Under the pieces are notes generated by a model. It searched no databases and was not told where the DNA came from. It saw only the letters and a program-made list of their open reading frames with translations. Positions 8,958-17,484 of a stretch of 49,576 bases of DNA are shown here, piece by piece. The position numbers and the translations under genes were made by a program. Origin of the DNA: Streptomyces sp. (GTDB lineage Bacteria > Actinomycetota > Actinomycetes > Streptomycetales > Streptomycetaceae). Location of the stretch: the NCBI RefSeq assembly GCF_019510245.1, contig NZ_JAEKKT010000161.1:1-49576 (forward strand). Direction: 5' to 3'. Each line of letters opens with the position of its first letter. Position 1 is the stretch's first letter.

Positions 8958-10246
8958 ACCTTCGCAAGAACGCACGGGACTGCTCGCGTGAGCGGGCGCA
9001 ACGGGCGCTGGCCCACAACGGACGCTCACGCGTGTGCCTGGTGTCGGTGCTGCTGGTCCTCCTGCTGACGGCCGCGGCCCTGGGGCATTTCGGTGTCGGG
9101 GACCTGGCCAGCGCTTTCACCTTTCCCGGTCGCCTCACCGGTGCGGTGCTCATCGCGGTCGCCTTCACCTCGTTCCTGGGCGCGGCCGCGCTCGTGGACC
9201 ACTGGCTTTATCACACTTTTCCCCACTCCGGCCTGCTGGCCCTGCTCGGCACGTTCGTGGCCCTCCTGGCCAACTTGACGCTCTTCCTCGAGCTGCTGAG
9301 GAATGCCGACTCGATGGGTTGGAAGGGGTTGTTCGGCGCCCTCACACTGGGTTCGGCGTGGGCGGTCTACACCGTCTGGCGGACATTGACCACGATCCCT
9401 GCTCCCAAGCGGGTGGCCACGGCGCTGCTCGCCACCACCGCCCTTGCGGTAGGGAATTTCGGCTATCAGAATCTGTACCTGCCGTCACAGCGCGAGGTCA
9501 GGCCCGTCATCAAGCTGACCGCGGGGGAGCCGGTACTGAGTCCGGACCGAAAGGCGTTCTCCGTGCCGGTCCAGATCACCCTTGAGAACCACAGCGACCT
9601 GAGTTTCGACGTACTGGGGACCGAATTCCACGCCATGGGCCAGCGGGTGCCGTTGATCCGGCAGGACCGGCTCCGCCAGGAGTGGCGAGGCGTTGCCGAA
9701 CAGTGGACATCATTCGAGGGGACGAATCCCCTGTCACGTAGAGAGAGGTACCAGCCAGGCGACTTGGTCGAGGCACAACCATGGATGCGCTACGGCGATC
9801 CGATCGGTGCGAACGACACGGTCAGCGCTCGAGTCGTCGTGCAACTACCCATGGACACGAAGTACGACCAGGTGGCGTTCTACGCCAGCGCGCACCTCAC
9901 CCGCAAGGACCGCGTGTCTCTCGACCAGTTGAAGCCCGCCACAACGGGTTTCAGCAGCTGGGCCGGCGGGCGGGTGCCCGACTGGCTGAAAAAGCGGAAG
10001 GACTTCGATTCCCTCATCTACGAGAGCACGCTTCACGAGAACAACGCCATCGACGAGGAGACGAGGGACACCCGGCACATCACCGTCTACTGGGAGTTCG
10101 GCACTCACGGCGTGGACATTGCAGAAACCGTCAGCACGTCGGACGGAAAGGAGGCGCCCGGAAAAGTGGCAGAACGGTACGGCATCCGCATCGTCGAGAC
10201 CGGGCCGGTGGAGCGCACCCTGTGGGACATCAAGAGCAAGCTGTGA
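8954..10246 (+). CDS. Unrecognised multi-pass membrane protein with large soluble C-terminal domain
   Basis: A 430-residue protein I do not recognise. After a basic N-terminus, five hydrophobic segments are visible in the first ~170 residues (for example VCLVSVLLVLLLTAAALGHF, and later LLALLGTFVALLANL). About 260 hydrophilic residues follow with a beta-rich look (VPVQITLENHSDLSFDVLG), probably a soluble sensing or binding domain. Base composition is clearly less GC-biased than its neighbours, with codons such as AAT, TTG and GAA used more freely, which suggests later acquisition. It ends 17 bases inside the convergent lasso-type cyclase gene. The start is the GTG overlapping the 12-codon leader. 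Confidence 0.7.
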   Translation: MNLRKNARDCSRERAQRALAHNGRSRVCLVSVLLVLLLTAAALGHFGVGDLASAFTFPGRLTGAVLIAVAFTSFLGAAALVDHWLYHTFPHSGLLALLGTFVALLANLTLFLELLRNADSMGWKGLFGALTLGSAWAVYTVWRTLTTIPAPKRVATALLATTALAVGNFGYQNLYLPSQREVRPVIKLTAGEPVLSPDRKAFSVPVQITLENHSDLSFDVLGTEFHAMGQRVPLIRQDRLRQEWRGVAEQWTSFEGTNPLSRRERYQPGDLVEAQPWMRYGDPIGANDTVSARVVVQLPMDTKYDQVAFYASAHLTRKDRVSLDQLKPATTGFSSWAGGRVPDWLKKRKDFDSLIYESTLHENNAIDEETRDTRHITVYWEFGTHGVDIAETVSTSDGKEAPGKVAERYGIRIVETGPVERTLWDIKSKL

Positions 10247-12029
10247 CCGGCACCGCCGCCCCAGGTTCCGCAGAACGCCCCTCCCCCAGCCCCTCCAGCC
10301 ACACCACCAGCGCGAGCGAGCTGTTCACGCGGTCCCAGGCGTACGAGTCGCCGATCCCCCACTGCGCCTCCCGCACCGCCCGGCACAGCGTGTCGACGTC
10401 GAACATCTCCGCGACCAGGGGATGCCGTGCGGAGCGGCAGAGGTCGACGAGTTCGTCGCCGTGGGCCCGCAGGCCACGGACGTAGAGGTCGTTGAAGGGG
10501 ATCTTGGCCGTTCGGCCGTGTATCCGGGGCGGGAGCAGGTCCGCCATGGCCTCACGCAGCACTGTCTTCGGGGGACCCGCCCGGAACGCGGCTTCCGCGG
10601 AGACGCGCCGCATCGTCGCGACCACCTCGGGGTCGAGGAAGGGGTGCGAGAGGAAGAAGCCGTTCTGCTGTGCGTAGCGCCACGACAACGGGTCGGGCGC
10701 GGCGAGGTAGTTGGCCGCGTCGTAGAGCGACTGCTCCGGCCGGCTCCCGAACACGAAGCGGCTCTCGGCGATGGCGGCCGCCCGGTAGCCGTGAGCCCGC
10801 GCGAATGCGGGTCGCAGCCAGGGCGGGCGGGTGAAGGGGCCGAGCCCCCCGAGTACGGTCCTGCGATGACCGAGCCGCGCGAACCGTTCGGCCGCGAGCG
10901 GAAGCGACGGGCGCACCACGTGGGTGCCGACGATCTCGCGGACACCCCGTTCGCCGGCCGCGGCCAGGGCTCGTGCCTGCCGGGTCAGCTCCCGGAGCCT
11001 GCCGGAGCGGGCGAGCCGGTGCAGTTGCAGGGGGTTGGTGTCGACGACCGGATCGGCTCCACAGCCGGTGAGAAGGATGTCGCATCCCAGGTCCGCCGCA
11101 ACGGCATGCAGCCGTGTCCAGAACGGGGCGCGGAAGGCGTGCGCGTGGGGTTCGTCAGGGTCGCCCGCATGGTGCTCGAAGTCGTCGAAGTCGGCCACGT
11201 CGTCGGCCTCGACGATCACCGGGCGGGCCGCCGGTGCGAGCCGGCGGACCGCGTCCAGGGCCTCCATGAGATACGGCCGTTCCCCGGCCAGTTCTCCCCC
11301 GTCGAAGCGCCCGGCGAGCAGGATCAGGTCCGCGTCGGGGCCTTCGCCCTCGTCGAGCAGGCGCGCCGCGAGCAAGGCGACGCTGGTGGAGTCGGTACCG
11401 CCGGAGACGTGGCACGCGGTCGTCCTGCCGAGGCGGCGCCCGACGGCCTGCTCCAGGGCTCGGCGCAGCTCCTGCCCGGCCCCGCCGGGAGGGAGTACGT
11501 CGGGCGGTGGTGCCGGGGCGCCGGCCCGACGGCCGCGCAGCCGCCCGGTGGCCGAGAGCTCCACCACCTCGCCGCCGAGGACTCGGTGCACCCCGGCGAA
11601 CGGGGTGAGCCGCGCATGCGGTTGGGCCATGTTCCCGGTCAGGTAGCGGCAGAAGTAGCGGGGTTCCAGGTCCGTCGGGCGGCCCAGGCAGCGCGCCGCC
11701 GTGCTGACCGCGATCACGCGGCCACCGGTCTCGCTGAGGAACAGCGGGATGCGCGCCTGCGCGTCCCGCATCAGCAGCACGCGGTCCCGGTACACGAGGA
11801 CAGCCGCGAAGTCACCGGTCGGCAGCGGCGGTTCGGCTCCGGGGCGGTCGAAGGCGTCGAGGAGGGCGCGAGCACCTGCCAGGCGGTCTCGGACCGAGCC
11901 GACCCAGCCGACGACCGCGGCGGTGCCGGCCGGTGTGGAGACCGTCGTCACCAGTCCCTGTCGCACCATGGCGTCGGCGGTGCGGAGACTCGCCGTGCCG
12001 GCGGTCCAGTCGAGTCGGAGCGCTTCCAT
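10230..12029 (-). CDS. Asparagine-synthetase-like lasso peptide macrolactam cyclase (C protein)
   Basis: A 599-residue protein, the normal length for lasso cyclases. These enzymes adenylate an Asp or Glu side chain of the core peptide with ATP and close an isopeptide bond to the core's N-terminus. The ATP-pyrophosphatase loop is SGGTDST at residues 209-215, and TGCGAD is the second synthetase motif. PPKTVLREAM and IHGRTAKIPF near the C-terminus resemble the conserved K/R-containing end of AsnB-type synthetases. There is no N-terminal Cys after Met, so no glutaminase activity is expected. The start ATG lies one base after the stop of the B gene (TGAgATG), indicating translational coupling. A primary-metabolism AsnB is unlikely given the neighbours and the missing Cys. 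Confidence 0.85.
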   Translation of the reverse strand: MEALRLDWTAGTASLRTADAMVRQGLVTTVSTPAGTAAVVGWVGSVRDRLAGARALLDAFDRPGAEPPLPTGDFAAVLVYRDRVLLMRDAQARIPLFLSETGGRVIAVSTAARCLGRPTDLEPRYFCRYLTGNMAQPHARLTPFAGVHRVLGGEVVELSATGRLRGRRAGAPAPPPDVLPPGGAGQELRRALEQAVGRRLGRTTACHVSGGTDSTSVALLAARLLDEGEGPDADLILLAGRFDGGELAGERPYLMEALDAVRRLAPAARPVIVEADDVADFDDFEHHAGDPDEPHAHAFRAPFWTRLHAVAADLGCDILLTGCGADPVVDTNPLQLHRLARSGRLRELTRQARALAAAGERGVREIVGTHVVRPSLPLAAERFARLGHRRTVLGGLGPFTRPPWLRPAFARAHGYRAAAIAESRFVFGSRPEQSLYDAANYLAAPDPLSWRYAQQNGFFLSHPFLDPEVVATMRRVSAEAAFRAGPPKTVLREAMADLLPPRIHGRTAKIPFNDLYVRGLRAHGDELVDLCRSARHPLVAEMFDVDTLCRAVREAQWGIGDSYAWDRVNSSLALVVWLEGLGEGRSAEPGAAVPVTACS

Positions 12030-12030
12030 C

Positions 12031-12654
12031 TCACTGGCTTCCGCAGCCGATCGAGAGGACCGGTGTGAAGGCATGTCCTCGCGGATCGGCGTCCGGGACG
12101 CACAGCCCGCCCGCCGACGTCCAGGCGTGCAGGGCGAACGGGTGCTCGCGCACGCCGACATGGAGTGTGGCCTCGAGACCGCGCCGTCGCAGCAGGACGA
12201 ACGCTGTCACGGCCTCCGCCTTGCAGTCGTCGTCGACGAACCAGCTGGCACGGCCGTGCGCCTGGACCGCTTGTTTCAGCCTTGCCACGTCCGGAGCGGA
12301 AGGCACGTCCGCGCGGGTGTAGCCGGGGGCGGCCAACGGCAGCAGCCGAAGGACCCGTCCGAAGCCCAGCGTACGGATCAGCAGGTGCACAGCGCGCAGC
12401 CAGATCCCGATCTCGGCGTCGGTGTACGCCTTCCGGCGCGCCGGCGCGCACCCGGCCCGGACGAGGCCGGTGACGAGTGCGGCGCGTTCGTCGGCGCTGC
12501 CGTCGGTGAACGCCCGCACATCGGCCGTCGTCATGCCGAGGAAGCGCGTCCGCCTCCAGTCGGCGATGAGGGCCCCGCCGGACAACCTGCTGACACGGCA
12601 GTGCGGTGAAAGGATGCGCGTCATGGCCACGAGGGCATCGGTGTCCTCTTCCAC
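12031..12654 (-). CDS. Lasso peptide biosynthesis B protein: PqqD-like RRE fused to B2 leader peptidase
   Basis: A 207-residue protein. Residues 1-75 look like a PqqD-like precursor-recognition element (RRE): ILSPHCRVSRLSGGALIADW, then RTRFLGMTTADVRAF. Residues 80-207 are a transglutaminase-fold B2 protease. Its catalytic triad is probably Cys144 (DDDCKAEAV), His176 (FALHAW) and Asp188. The block FVLLRRRGLEATLHVGV is diagnostic of lasso B2 proteins. It would bind the precursor and cut the leader. The GTG start follows GGGAGGAGG. In many actinobacterial lasso clusters the RRE and protease are separate genes (B1 and B2); here they appear joined. Confidence 0.85.
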   Translation of the reverse strand: MEEDTDALVAMTRILSPHCRVSRLSGGALIADWRRTRFLGMTTADVRAFTDGSADERAALVTGLVRAGCAPARRKAYTDAEIGIWLRAVHLLIRTLGFGRVLRLLPLAAPGYTRADVPSAPDVARLKQAVQAHGRASWFVDDDCKAEAVTAFVLLRRRGLEATLHVGVREHPFALHAWTSAGGLCVPDADPRGHAFTPVLSIGCGSQ

Positions 12655-12692
12655 CGCGCCTCCTCCCGTGTCACAGGTGCGGTGCGGGTGCG

Positions 12693-12809
12693 TCAGGACT
12701 GGTATCCGTGACCGTCGTAGTCGCCGCCGCTGAACCCCCGGATCAGACGGCCGTTCCCGAGAAGGACAAGGCCATGCGGCCTACGGCGCCACAGGAATCG
12801 GATCAACAT
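12693..12809 (-). CDS. Candidate lasso precursor peptide (38 residues)
   Basis: A short ORF immediately upstream of the B gene, in the A-B-C order expected for lasso clusters, with GGAGG seven bases before its ATG. The N-terminal 24 residues are basic and hydrophobic (MLIRFLWRRRP...RLIR). The C-terminal part, GFSGGDYDGHGYQS, reads as a core: Gly25 as position 1 and Asp32 as position 8 would give an 8-residue ring and a 6-residue tail ending Tyr-Gln-Ser. Pro11 is 14 residues before Gly25, matching the usual Pro-to-core distance, but the usual Tyr and the Thr at -2 are absent (Ile at -2). Alternative rings are Arg24-Asp32 (9) and Phe26-Asp32 (7). The cleavage site is inferred, not seen. Confidence 0.7.
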   Translation of the reverse strand: MLIRFLWRRRPHGLVLLGNGRLIRGFSGGDYDGHGYQS

Positions 12810-12846
12810 CGCCTACCTCCAGAGCCAGGTGGCAACGATCAAGTCC

Positions 12847-12874
12847 AGGCTACTCCGCCCCCGGCGCCCCGCAA
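12847..12874 (-). promoter_or_regulatory. Possible promoter of the lasso-type operon
   Basis: Read on the minus strand, TTGCGG (12874-12869) and TAGCCT (12852-12847) are separated by 16 bases and lie 38 bases before the precursor ATG. They resemble the TTGACn/TAnnnT consensus used by HrdB-type sigma factors. The -35 match is weak, so this is a suggestion. Confidence 0.35.
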
Positions 12875-12999
12875 CCGCGGATTCCGCCGACGCCCAAGGA
12901 ACGGTGGAACCGGCCCGCCGGGTGACCCGGTCCCGCTTGATCACTGCCCGCCCCGTCCTCAAGGGTGGAGGGACGGCACAGTCGAGGGAAGGTCACATC

Positions 13000-13830
13000 G
13001 TGGTCAGCATTCCGGCGTACACGCTCAACGACGGTACGGCGATCCCCGCCACCGGCCTGGGCACCTGGCCGATGGACGACACGCAGGCCGAGCAGGCCGT
13101 TCGCCACGCGCTCGAGGCCGGGTACCGGCTGCTGGACACCGCGGTGAACTACCGCAACGAGTCCGGGGTCGGCCGGGGTGTCGCGAGCAGCGGGGTGCCC
13201 CGCGAGGAAGTTGTGGTGACGACGAAGCTGCCGGGCCGCCACCACGGCTACGAGGAGACCCTCGCCTCCTTCGAGGAGTCCCGGCAGCGGCTGGGCCTGG
13301 AGTACGTGGACCTCTATCTGATCCACTGGCCCAACCCGCGGGTCGGCACGTACGTCGACTCCTGGCGGGCGATGGTCAAGCTGCGCGAGGACGGTCTGGT
13401 GCGTTCGATCGGCGTCTCCAACTTCACCCGGGAGCACCTCGTCCGGCTGGAGAAGGAGACCGGCGTGCTGCCCTCGGTGAACCAGGTGGAGCTGCACCCG
13501 CTGTTTCCGCAGGACGAGTTGCGGGCCTTCCACGCGGAGAGGGGCATCGTCACCGAGAGCTGGAGCCCGCTCGGCCGGGACGTCCGGCTCCTCGACGACC
13601 CGGCGGTCGTCGCCGTCGCCAAGGCGCACGGGGTGACCCCCGCCCAGGCGGTGCTGCGCTGGCACGTCCAGCTCGGTGCCGTGCCCATCCCGAAGTCGGC
13701 GGACGCCGGACGGCAGCGGGCCAACCTGGACCTGTTCGGCTTCGAACTGGACGCGGCCCGGATGGCGGCCGTCTCCGGGCGGTCCCACCGGCGCCTCGGC
13801 GGCGACCCGGGCAGCCACGAGGAGTTCTGA
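13000..13830 (+). CDS. Aldo/keto reductase
   Basis: A 276-residue NADPH-dependent reductase of the AKR superfamily, expected to reduce aldehydes or ketones (2,5-diketo-D-gluconate reductase-like subgroup). The catalytic tetrad is complete: Asp46 (RLLDTAVNY), Tyr51, Lys76 (TTKLPG) and His109 (LIHWPNP). The coenzyme-binding segment VPIPKSA is near the C-terminus. The GTG at 13000 is chosen because GAGGGAAGG sits at the right distance; the frame is open for another 57 codons upstream but without family similarity. It diverges from the lasso-type operon and need not belong to it. Confidence 0.88.
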   Translation: MVSIPAYTLNDGTAIPATGLGTWPMDDTQAEQAVRHALEAGYRLLDTAVNYRNESGVGRGVASSGVPREEVVVTTKLPGRHHGYEETLASFEESRQRLGLEYVDLYLIHWPNPRVGTYVDSWRAMVKLREDGLVRSIGVSNFTREHLVRLEKETGVLPSVNQVELHPLFPQDELRAFHAERGIVTESWSPLGRDVRLLDDPAVVAVAKAHGVTPAQAVLRWHVQLGAVPIPKSADAGRQRANLDLFGFELDAARMAAVSGRSHRRLGGDPGSHEEF

Positions 13831-13875
13831 GCCGTCCGCCCGGGTACTCGGGGCGCACGACCGAGGGAAGGAGCC

Positions 13876-14487
13876 GTGGTGGGTGGCGACGACGACCGGT
13901 TGCGTACGTACCGTGACAGGCGAGACTTCGGGCGGACCGGGGAGCCGTCGGGAGAGGCGACGGCACCCGGTGACCGGCTCCGGTTCGTGGTGCAGATCCA
14001 TGACGCCCGCCGGATGCACTTCGACTTCCGGCTGCAGGTCGACGACGTCCTGAAGTCCTGGTCGGTCCCGAAGGGCCCGTCCACCGACCCCGGCGACAAG
14101 CGGCTGGCCGTGCCCACCGAGGACCATCCGCTGGCGTACGAGGACTTCGAGGGCGTGATCCCGAAGGGCGAGTACGGCGGTGGCACCGTGATCGTCTGGG
14201 ACCACGGCTGGTACGAGCCGCTCAGCCACGACCGCAGGGGGCGCCCGGTCGGCTTCGGGGAGTCGCTGGAGCGCGGGCACGCCACCTTCCGGCTGCACGG
14301 CTCCAAGCTGCACGGCGAGTACGCCCTGACCCGGTTCCGGGGCCGTGACGGCGAGGACGCCTGGCTGCTGGTGAAGAAGGGGGCCGGCCGCTCGGACGGC
14401 CACGGCACGCCCGACCCCCGGCGGGCCCGTTCGGTGCGCTCCGGCCGTACCCTCGCCCAGGTCGCGGCGGACGCGGCCGAGGAGTGA
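13876..14487 (+). CDS. Stand-alone DNA ligase D 3'-phosphoesterase domain protein
   Basis: A protein of about 203 residues that matches the phosphoesterase (PE) domain of bacterial LigD, which trims 3'-phosphates and 3'-ribonucleotides at DNA ends in non-homologous end joining. Diagnostic segments are FVVQIHDARRMHFDFRL (PE active-site His, Asp and Arg residues), LKSWSVPKGPS, LAVPTEDHPLAY and GVIPKGEYGGGTVIVWD. No polymerase or ligase domain is attached. A LigD-type ligase lies separately at 38026. GGAAGGAG precedes two adjacent GTG codons; the second (13879) has the better spacing. Confidence 0.9.
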   Translation: MVGGDDDRLRTYRDRRDFGRTGEPSGEATAPGDRLRFVVQIHDARRMHFDFRLQVDDVLKSWSVPKGPSTDPGDKRLAVPTEDHPLAYEDFEGVIPKGEYGGGTVIVWDHGWYEPLSHDRRGRPVGFGESLERGHATFRLHGSKLHGEYALTRFRGRDGEDAWLLVKKGAGRSDGHGTPDPRRARSVRSGRTLAQVAADAAEE

Positions 14488-14620
14488 CGGGCGGTGTCCG
14501 GCCGCATGAGCGGCAACGCTCCACGCCCGTAGGCGGATTGAGCCGTTCCCGCCCCGGCCGGCCGGGCGGGGGCCTAGGGTCACGAAGGTACTCGACCTTC
14601 GGTCCAGGAGGCCCCCACAC

Positions 14621-15055
14621 ATGCGTACCGCGCTCCGTACCGCCCTGGCCGGGGCGGTGGCCGCCGGCACTCTGCTGACCTGCGGCACCGCCCATGCCAC
14701 CCCCGCCGGACCGGGTGTGACCGGCAAGGTGATCTACCAGACCACCGTCGGCGACACGGACTACGTGCTGCGGGAGATCACCGTCCCGCCCGGTCAGACC
14801 ACCGGCTGGCACTATCACGACGGTCCGGTCTACGGATACGTCCAGAAGGGCACGTTGAGCCACTTCCACTCCGACTGCGCGGAGGACGGCGTCTACCGGC
14901 CGGGCGGCACCGTGTACGAGTCGGGCGGGCCGGGTGACGTGCACCTGGGCGCGAACCTCGGTGACACCGACCTGGTGCTGGACGTGCTGTACATCCTGCC
15001 GCACGGTTCGCCGTACTCGGAGTCGGTGCCGAACCCCGGCTGCGACTTCGAGTAG
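14621..15055 (+). CDS. Secreted cupin-domain protein
   Basis: A 144-residue protein with a clear signal peptide (basic MRTALRTAL, hydrophobic stretch, then THAHA-like AHATPA cleavage region). The rest is one small cupin barrel. TTGWHYHDGPVYGYVQKG supplies the first cupin motif (two His and a Glu-like position replaced by Gly/Tyr), and PGDVHLGANLGDTDLVL the second. It probably binds a metal outside the membrane; function is unknown. AGGAGG precedes the ATG. It is convergent with the large phosphatase gene, with 14 bases between stops. Confidence 0.82.
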   Translation: MRTALRTALAGAVAAGTLLTCGTAHATPAGPGVTGKVIYQTTVGDTDYVLREITVPPGQTTGWHYHDGPVYGYVQKGTLSHFHSDCAEDGVYRPGGTVYESGGPGDVHLGANLGDTDLVLDVLYILPHGSPYSESVPNPGCDFE

Positions 15056-15069
15056 CGCCGAGCAGTCCG

Positions 15070-17427
15070 TCACTCGTCGGCGGTCGGCAACGGGCCCTCG
15101 GTCAGCGGCTGTTCGGCCCAGATCGTCTTGCCGCCGCCCGTCTGCCTGCTTCCCCAGCGCTGGGTGAGCTGGGCGACGAGGAGCAGGCCGCGGCCGCCCT
15201 CGTCGTAGGCGTGCGCCCGGCGCAGGTGCGGTGAGGTCGAACTGCCGTCGGAGACCTCGCAGATGAGCGCCCGGTCGCGGATCAGGCGCAGCTGGATGGG
15301 CGGTTCGCCGTAGCGGATGGCGTTGGTGACGAGTTCGCTGACGACGAGTTCGGTGACGAACGCGGCCTCGTCCAGGCCCCAGCGGGTGAGCTGCTCGATG
15401 GCCGCCTGCCGGAAGTGCGCCACCTCGGCGGGGTCGGGCGGCACGTCCCAGGTGGCCACCCGGTCGGCGCCGAGGGCGCGGGTCCTCGCCAGCAGCAGGG
15501 CGACGTCGTCGGACGGCTGCTCAGGCATCACGGCCTTGAGGACGTTGTCGGTGAGGTCCTCCAGGGAGCCGGCGGGTGCGCTCAGGGCTCGGCACATCTC
15601 CTCGGTGGCGCGGTCCACGTCCCGGTCGCGGTCCTCGACCAGACCGTCCGTGTAGAGGGCGACGACGGCTCCCTCGGGCAGTTCGAGCTCCGTCGCCTCG
15701 AAGGGCAGCCCGCCCACGCCGAGCGGCGGGCCCGCGGTCATCGGGATCAGTTCGGCCTCGCCGCCCGGCAGGACGACCGCGGGTGCCAGGTGCCCGGCGG
15801 CGGCGAGACTGAGCCGCCGGGAGACGGGGTCGTAGACGGCGTACAGGCAGGTGGCGCCGAGTTCGGCGACCTCCTCGCCGGATCCGTCGGCGGCGAGGTG
15901 GGTGACCAGGTCGTCCAGGTGGGTGAGGAGTTCGTCCGGGGGCAGGTCCACGTCCGCGAGGGTGCGTACGGCGGTGCGCAGGCGGCCCATCGTGGCGGAG
16001 GAGCGGATGCCGTGGCCGACGACGTCACCGACGACCAGGCCGACCCTGCTGCCGGAGAGCGGGATCACGTCGAACCAGTCGCCGCCGATGCCGGCCAGCG
16101 ATCCGCTGGGCAGATAGCGGTGGGCGACCTCGACGGCGACCTGGGGCAGACCGCGGGGCAGCAGGCTGTGCTGGAGGGCGAGGGCGGTGGAGCGCTCGCG
16201 GGCGAAACGGCGGGCGTTGTCGATGCAGACGGCGGCGCGGCTGGCGAGTTCCTCGGCGAAGACGGTGTCGTCGGTGACGTAGGCGTCGGGGTGGCGCATG
16301 CGCACGCCCACGACGGCGCCGAGCAGGACGCCACGGGCCTGCAGTGGTACGGCGATCATGGAGTGGACGCCCTCGCGGTAGGGGCGGCCCTCGGGCGCGC
16401 GGGCGTTGCGCTCGTCGACCCAGCGGCGGAACTCGGGCTCGCCCGCCTGACCGACCACGGCCCGCCGCTCCCGCAGCGCCCGGGCCGGCGGTGACGCGGC
16501 CGGGTGCACCTCGGCGTCGCCCAGCCGTACGGCGGCCTCGGGAGTGCCCTCGTTCGCGGAGCCGTGGGCGACGCGGCGCAGCGAGATGTCGCCCTCCGGC
16601 ACGGTGGGCGGTTCCTCGGCACCGAGGACCCAGTCGAGGAGGTCGACGCTGGCGAAGTCGGCGTACCGGGGGACGAGGAGTTCGACGAGTTCCTCGGCGG
16701 TGCGCACCACGTCCAGGGTGGTGCCGATGGAGGTGGCCGCCTCGTTGAGGAGGGCGAGCCGGAGCCGGGCCAGGTACTGATCGGTGCTGTCGAAGGCGGC
16801 GAGGGCGACGGCGGTGAGCTCGCCGGCGGGGTCGCGCAGCGGCCACATCTCGATGCTCCAGGCGTGCTCCCGGTTCAGGGTGGGGGAGCCGGTGAAGCTC
16901 TCGTAGCGGACGGGCCGGCCGGTCTCGACGACCTGTCGCAGATGGCGCAGGAAGCCCTCGCTGTGCGGGGCCTGCTCGACGGTGTCCGGGAAGAAGCGGC
17001 CGAGCAGGGCCTCCTCGGGGATGCCCATGACGTGGCAGGCGGCGTCGTTGGAGCGGAGCTGGCGCTGTCGGACGTCGAAGACCGACATGGACATGGAGGC
17101 CTGCTGGAACGCCTGGTCGGCGAGGGTGGGGGCGGCCTGAAAGGGCGGGTCGGCGGTGATCACGTAGCCGGTGGTGCCGCCGTCGGAGCCGAGGACGGGG
17201 CAGGCGGTCAGGGCGATCTCCGTGCGGCGTCCGTCGGCACGCCGCACGGCGACGGTCCCGGAGCGGCCTGCCAGCGCCTCGGCGGGGACCTGCTCGGCGA
17301 GGAGGCCGGTGGCGGGCTTGCCCACGACCTCCTCCGCCCGGTACCCGGTGAACGCCCGCGCGCCCGCGCTCCACCCCGTCACCCGGCCCAGGGCATCGAT
17401 GATCGCCGTGGCAGCGACACGCTCCAT
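15070..17427 (-). CDS. PAS-GAF-PP2C (SpoIIE/RsbU-type) phosphatase with C-terminal anti-sigma-like ATPase domain
   Basis: A regulatory protein of about 785 residues with four parts: two PAS-like sensor regions (residues 1-230), a GAF domain (about 240-400), a PP2C-type SpoIIE phosphatase (about 410-630; GGDWFDVIPL and VGDVVGHG metal-binding motifs, PSDDVALLLAR end) and an HATPase_c domain (about 650-780; ELVVSELVTNAIRYG N-box and GGRGLLLVAQL). Such proteins control alternative sigma factors by dephosphorylating anti-anti-sigma factors and sometimes phosphorylating them. The partner is not in the window, unless it is the circuit of the sigma factor at 43384. The ATG at 17427 gives the typical N-terminus; an upstream TTG/ATG pair at 17463/17460 is possible. 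Confidence 0.9.
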   Translation of the reverse strand: MERVAATAIIDALGRVTGWSAGARAFTGYRAEEVVGKPATGLLAEQVPAEALAGRSGTVAVRRADGRRTEIALTACPVLGSDGGTTGYVITADPPFQAAPTLADQAFQQASMSMSVFDVRQRQLRSNDAACHVMGIPEEALLGRFFPDTVEQAPHSEGFLRHLRQVVETGRPVRYESFTGSPTLNREHAWSIEMWPLRDPAGELTAVALAAFDSTDQYLARLRLALLNEAATSIGTTLDVVRTAEELVELLVPRYADFASVDLLDWVLGAEEPPTVPEGDISLRRVAHGSANEGTPEAAVRLGDAEVHPAASPPARALRERRAVVGQAGEPEFRRWVDERNARAPEGRPYREGVHSMIAVPLQARGVLLGAVVGVRMRHPDAYVTDDTVFAEELASRAAVCIDNARRFARERSTALALQHSLLPRGLPQVAVEVAHRYLPSGSLAGIGGDWFDVIPLSGSRVGLVVGDVVGHGIRSSATMGRLRTAVRTLADVDLPPDELLTHLDDLVTHLAADGSGEEVAELGATCLYAVYDPVSRRLSLAAAGHLAPAVVLPGGEAELIPMTAGPPLGVGGLPFEATELELPEGAVVALYTDGLVEDRDRDVDRATEEMCRALSAPAGSLEDLTDNVLKAVMPEQPSDDVALLLARTRALGADRVATWDVPPDPAEVAHFRQAAIEQLTRWGLDEAAFVTELVVSELVTNAIRYGEPPIQLRLIRDRALICEVSDGSSTSPHLRRAHAYDEGGRGLLLVAQLTQRWGSRQTGGGKTIWAEQPLTEGPLPTADE

Positions 17428-17484
17428 ACGCCCCAGGATGAGACCTGTGTCCCGGGGCATCAAGCGCGGGCCCGGACCGTCCGC

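Noticed and set aside
10230..12029. Reading the cyclase as a primary-metabolism asparagine synthetase (AsnB)
   Set aside because: The N-terminal glutaminase Cys is missing, and the gene is coupled to a lasso B-type protein and a precursor-like peptide.
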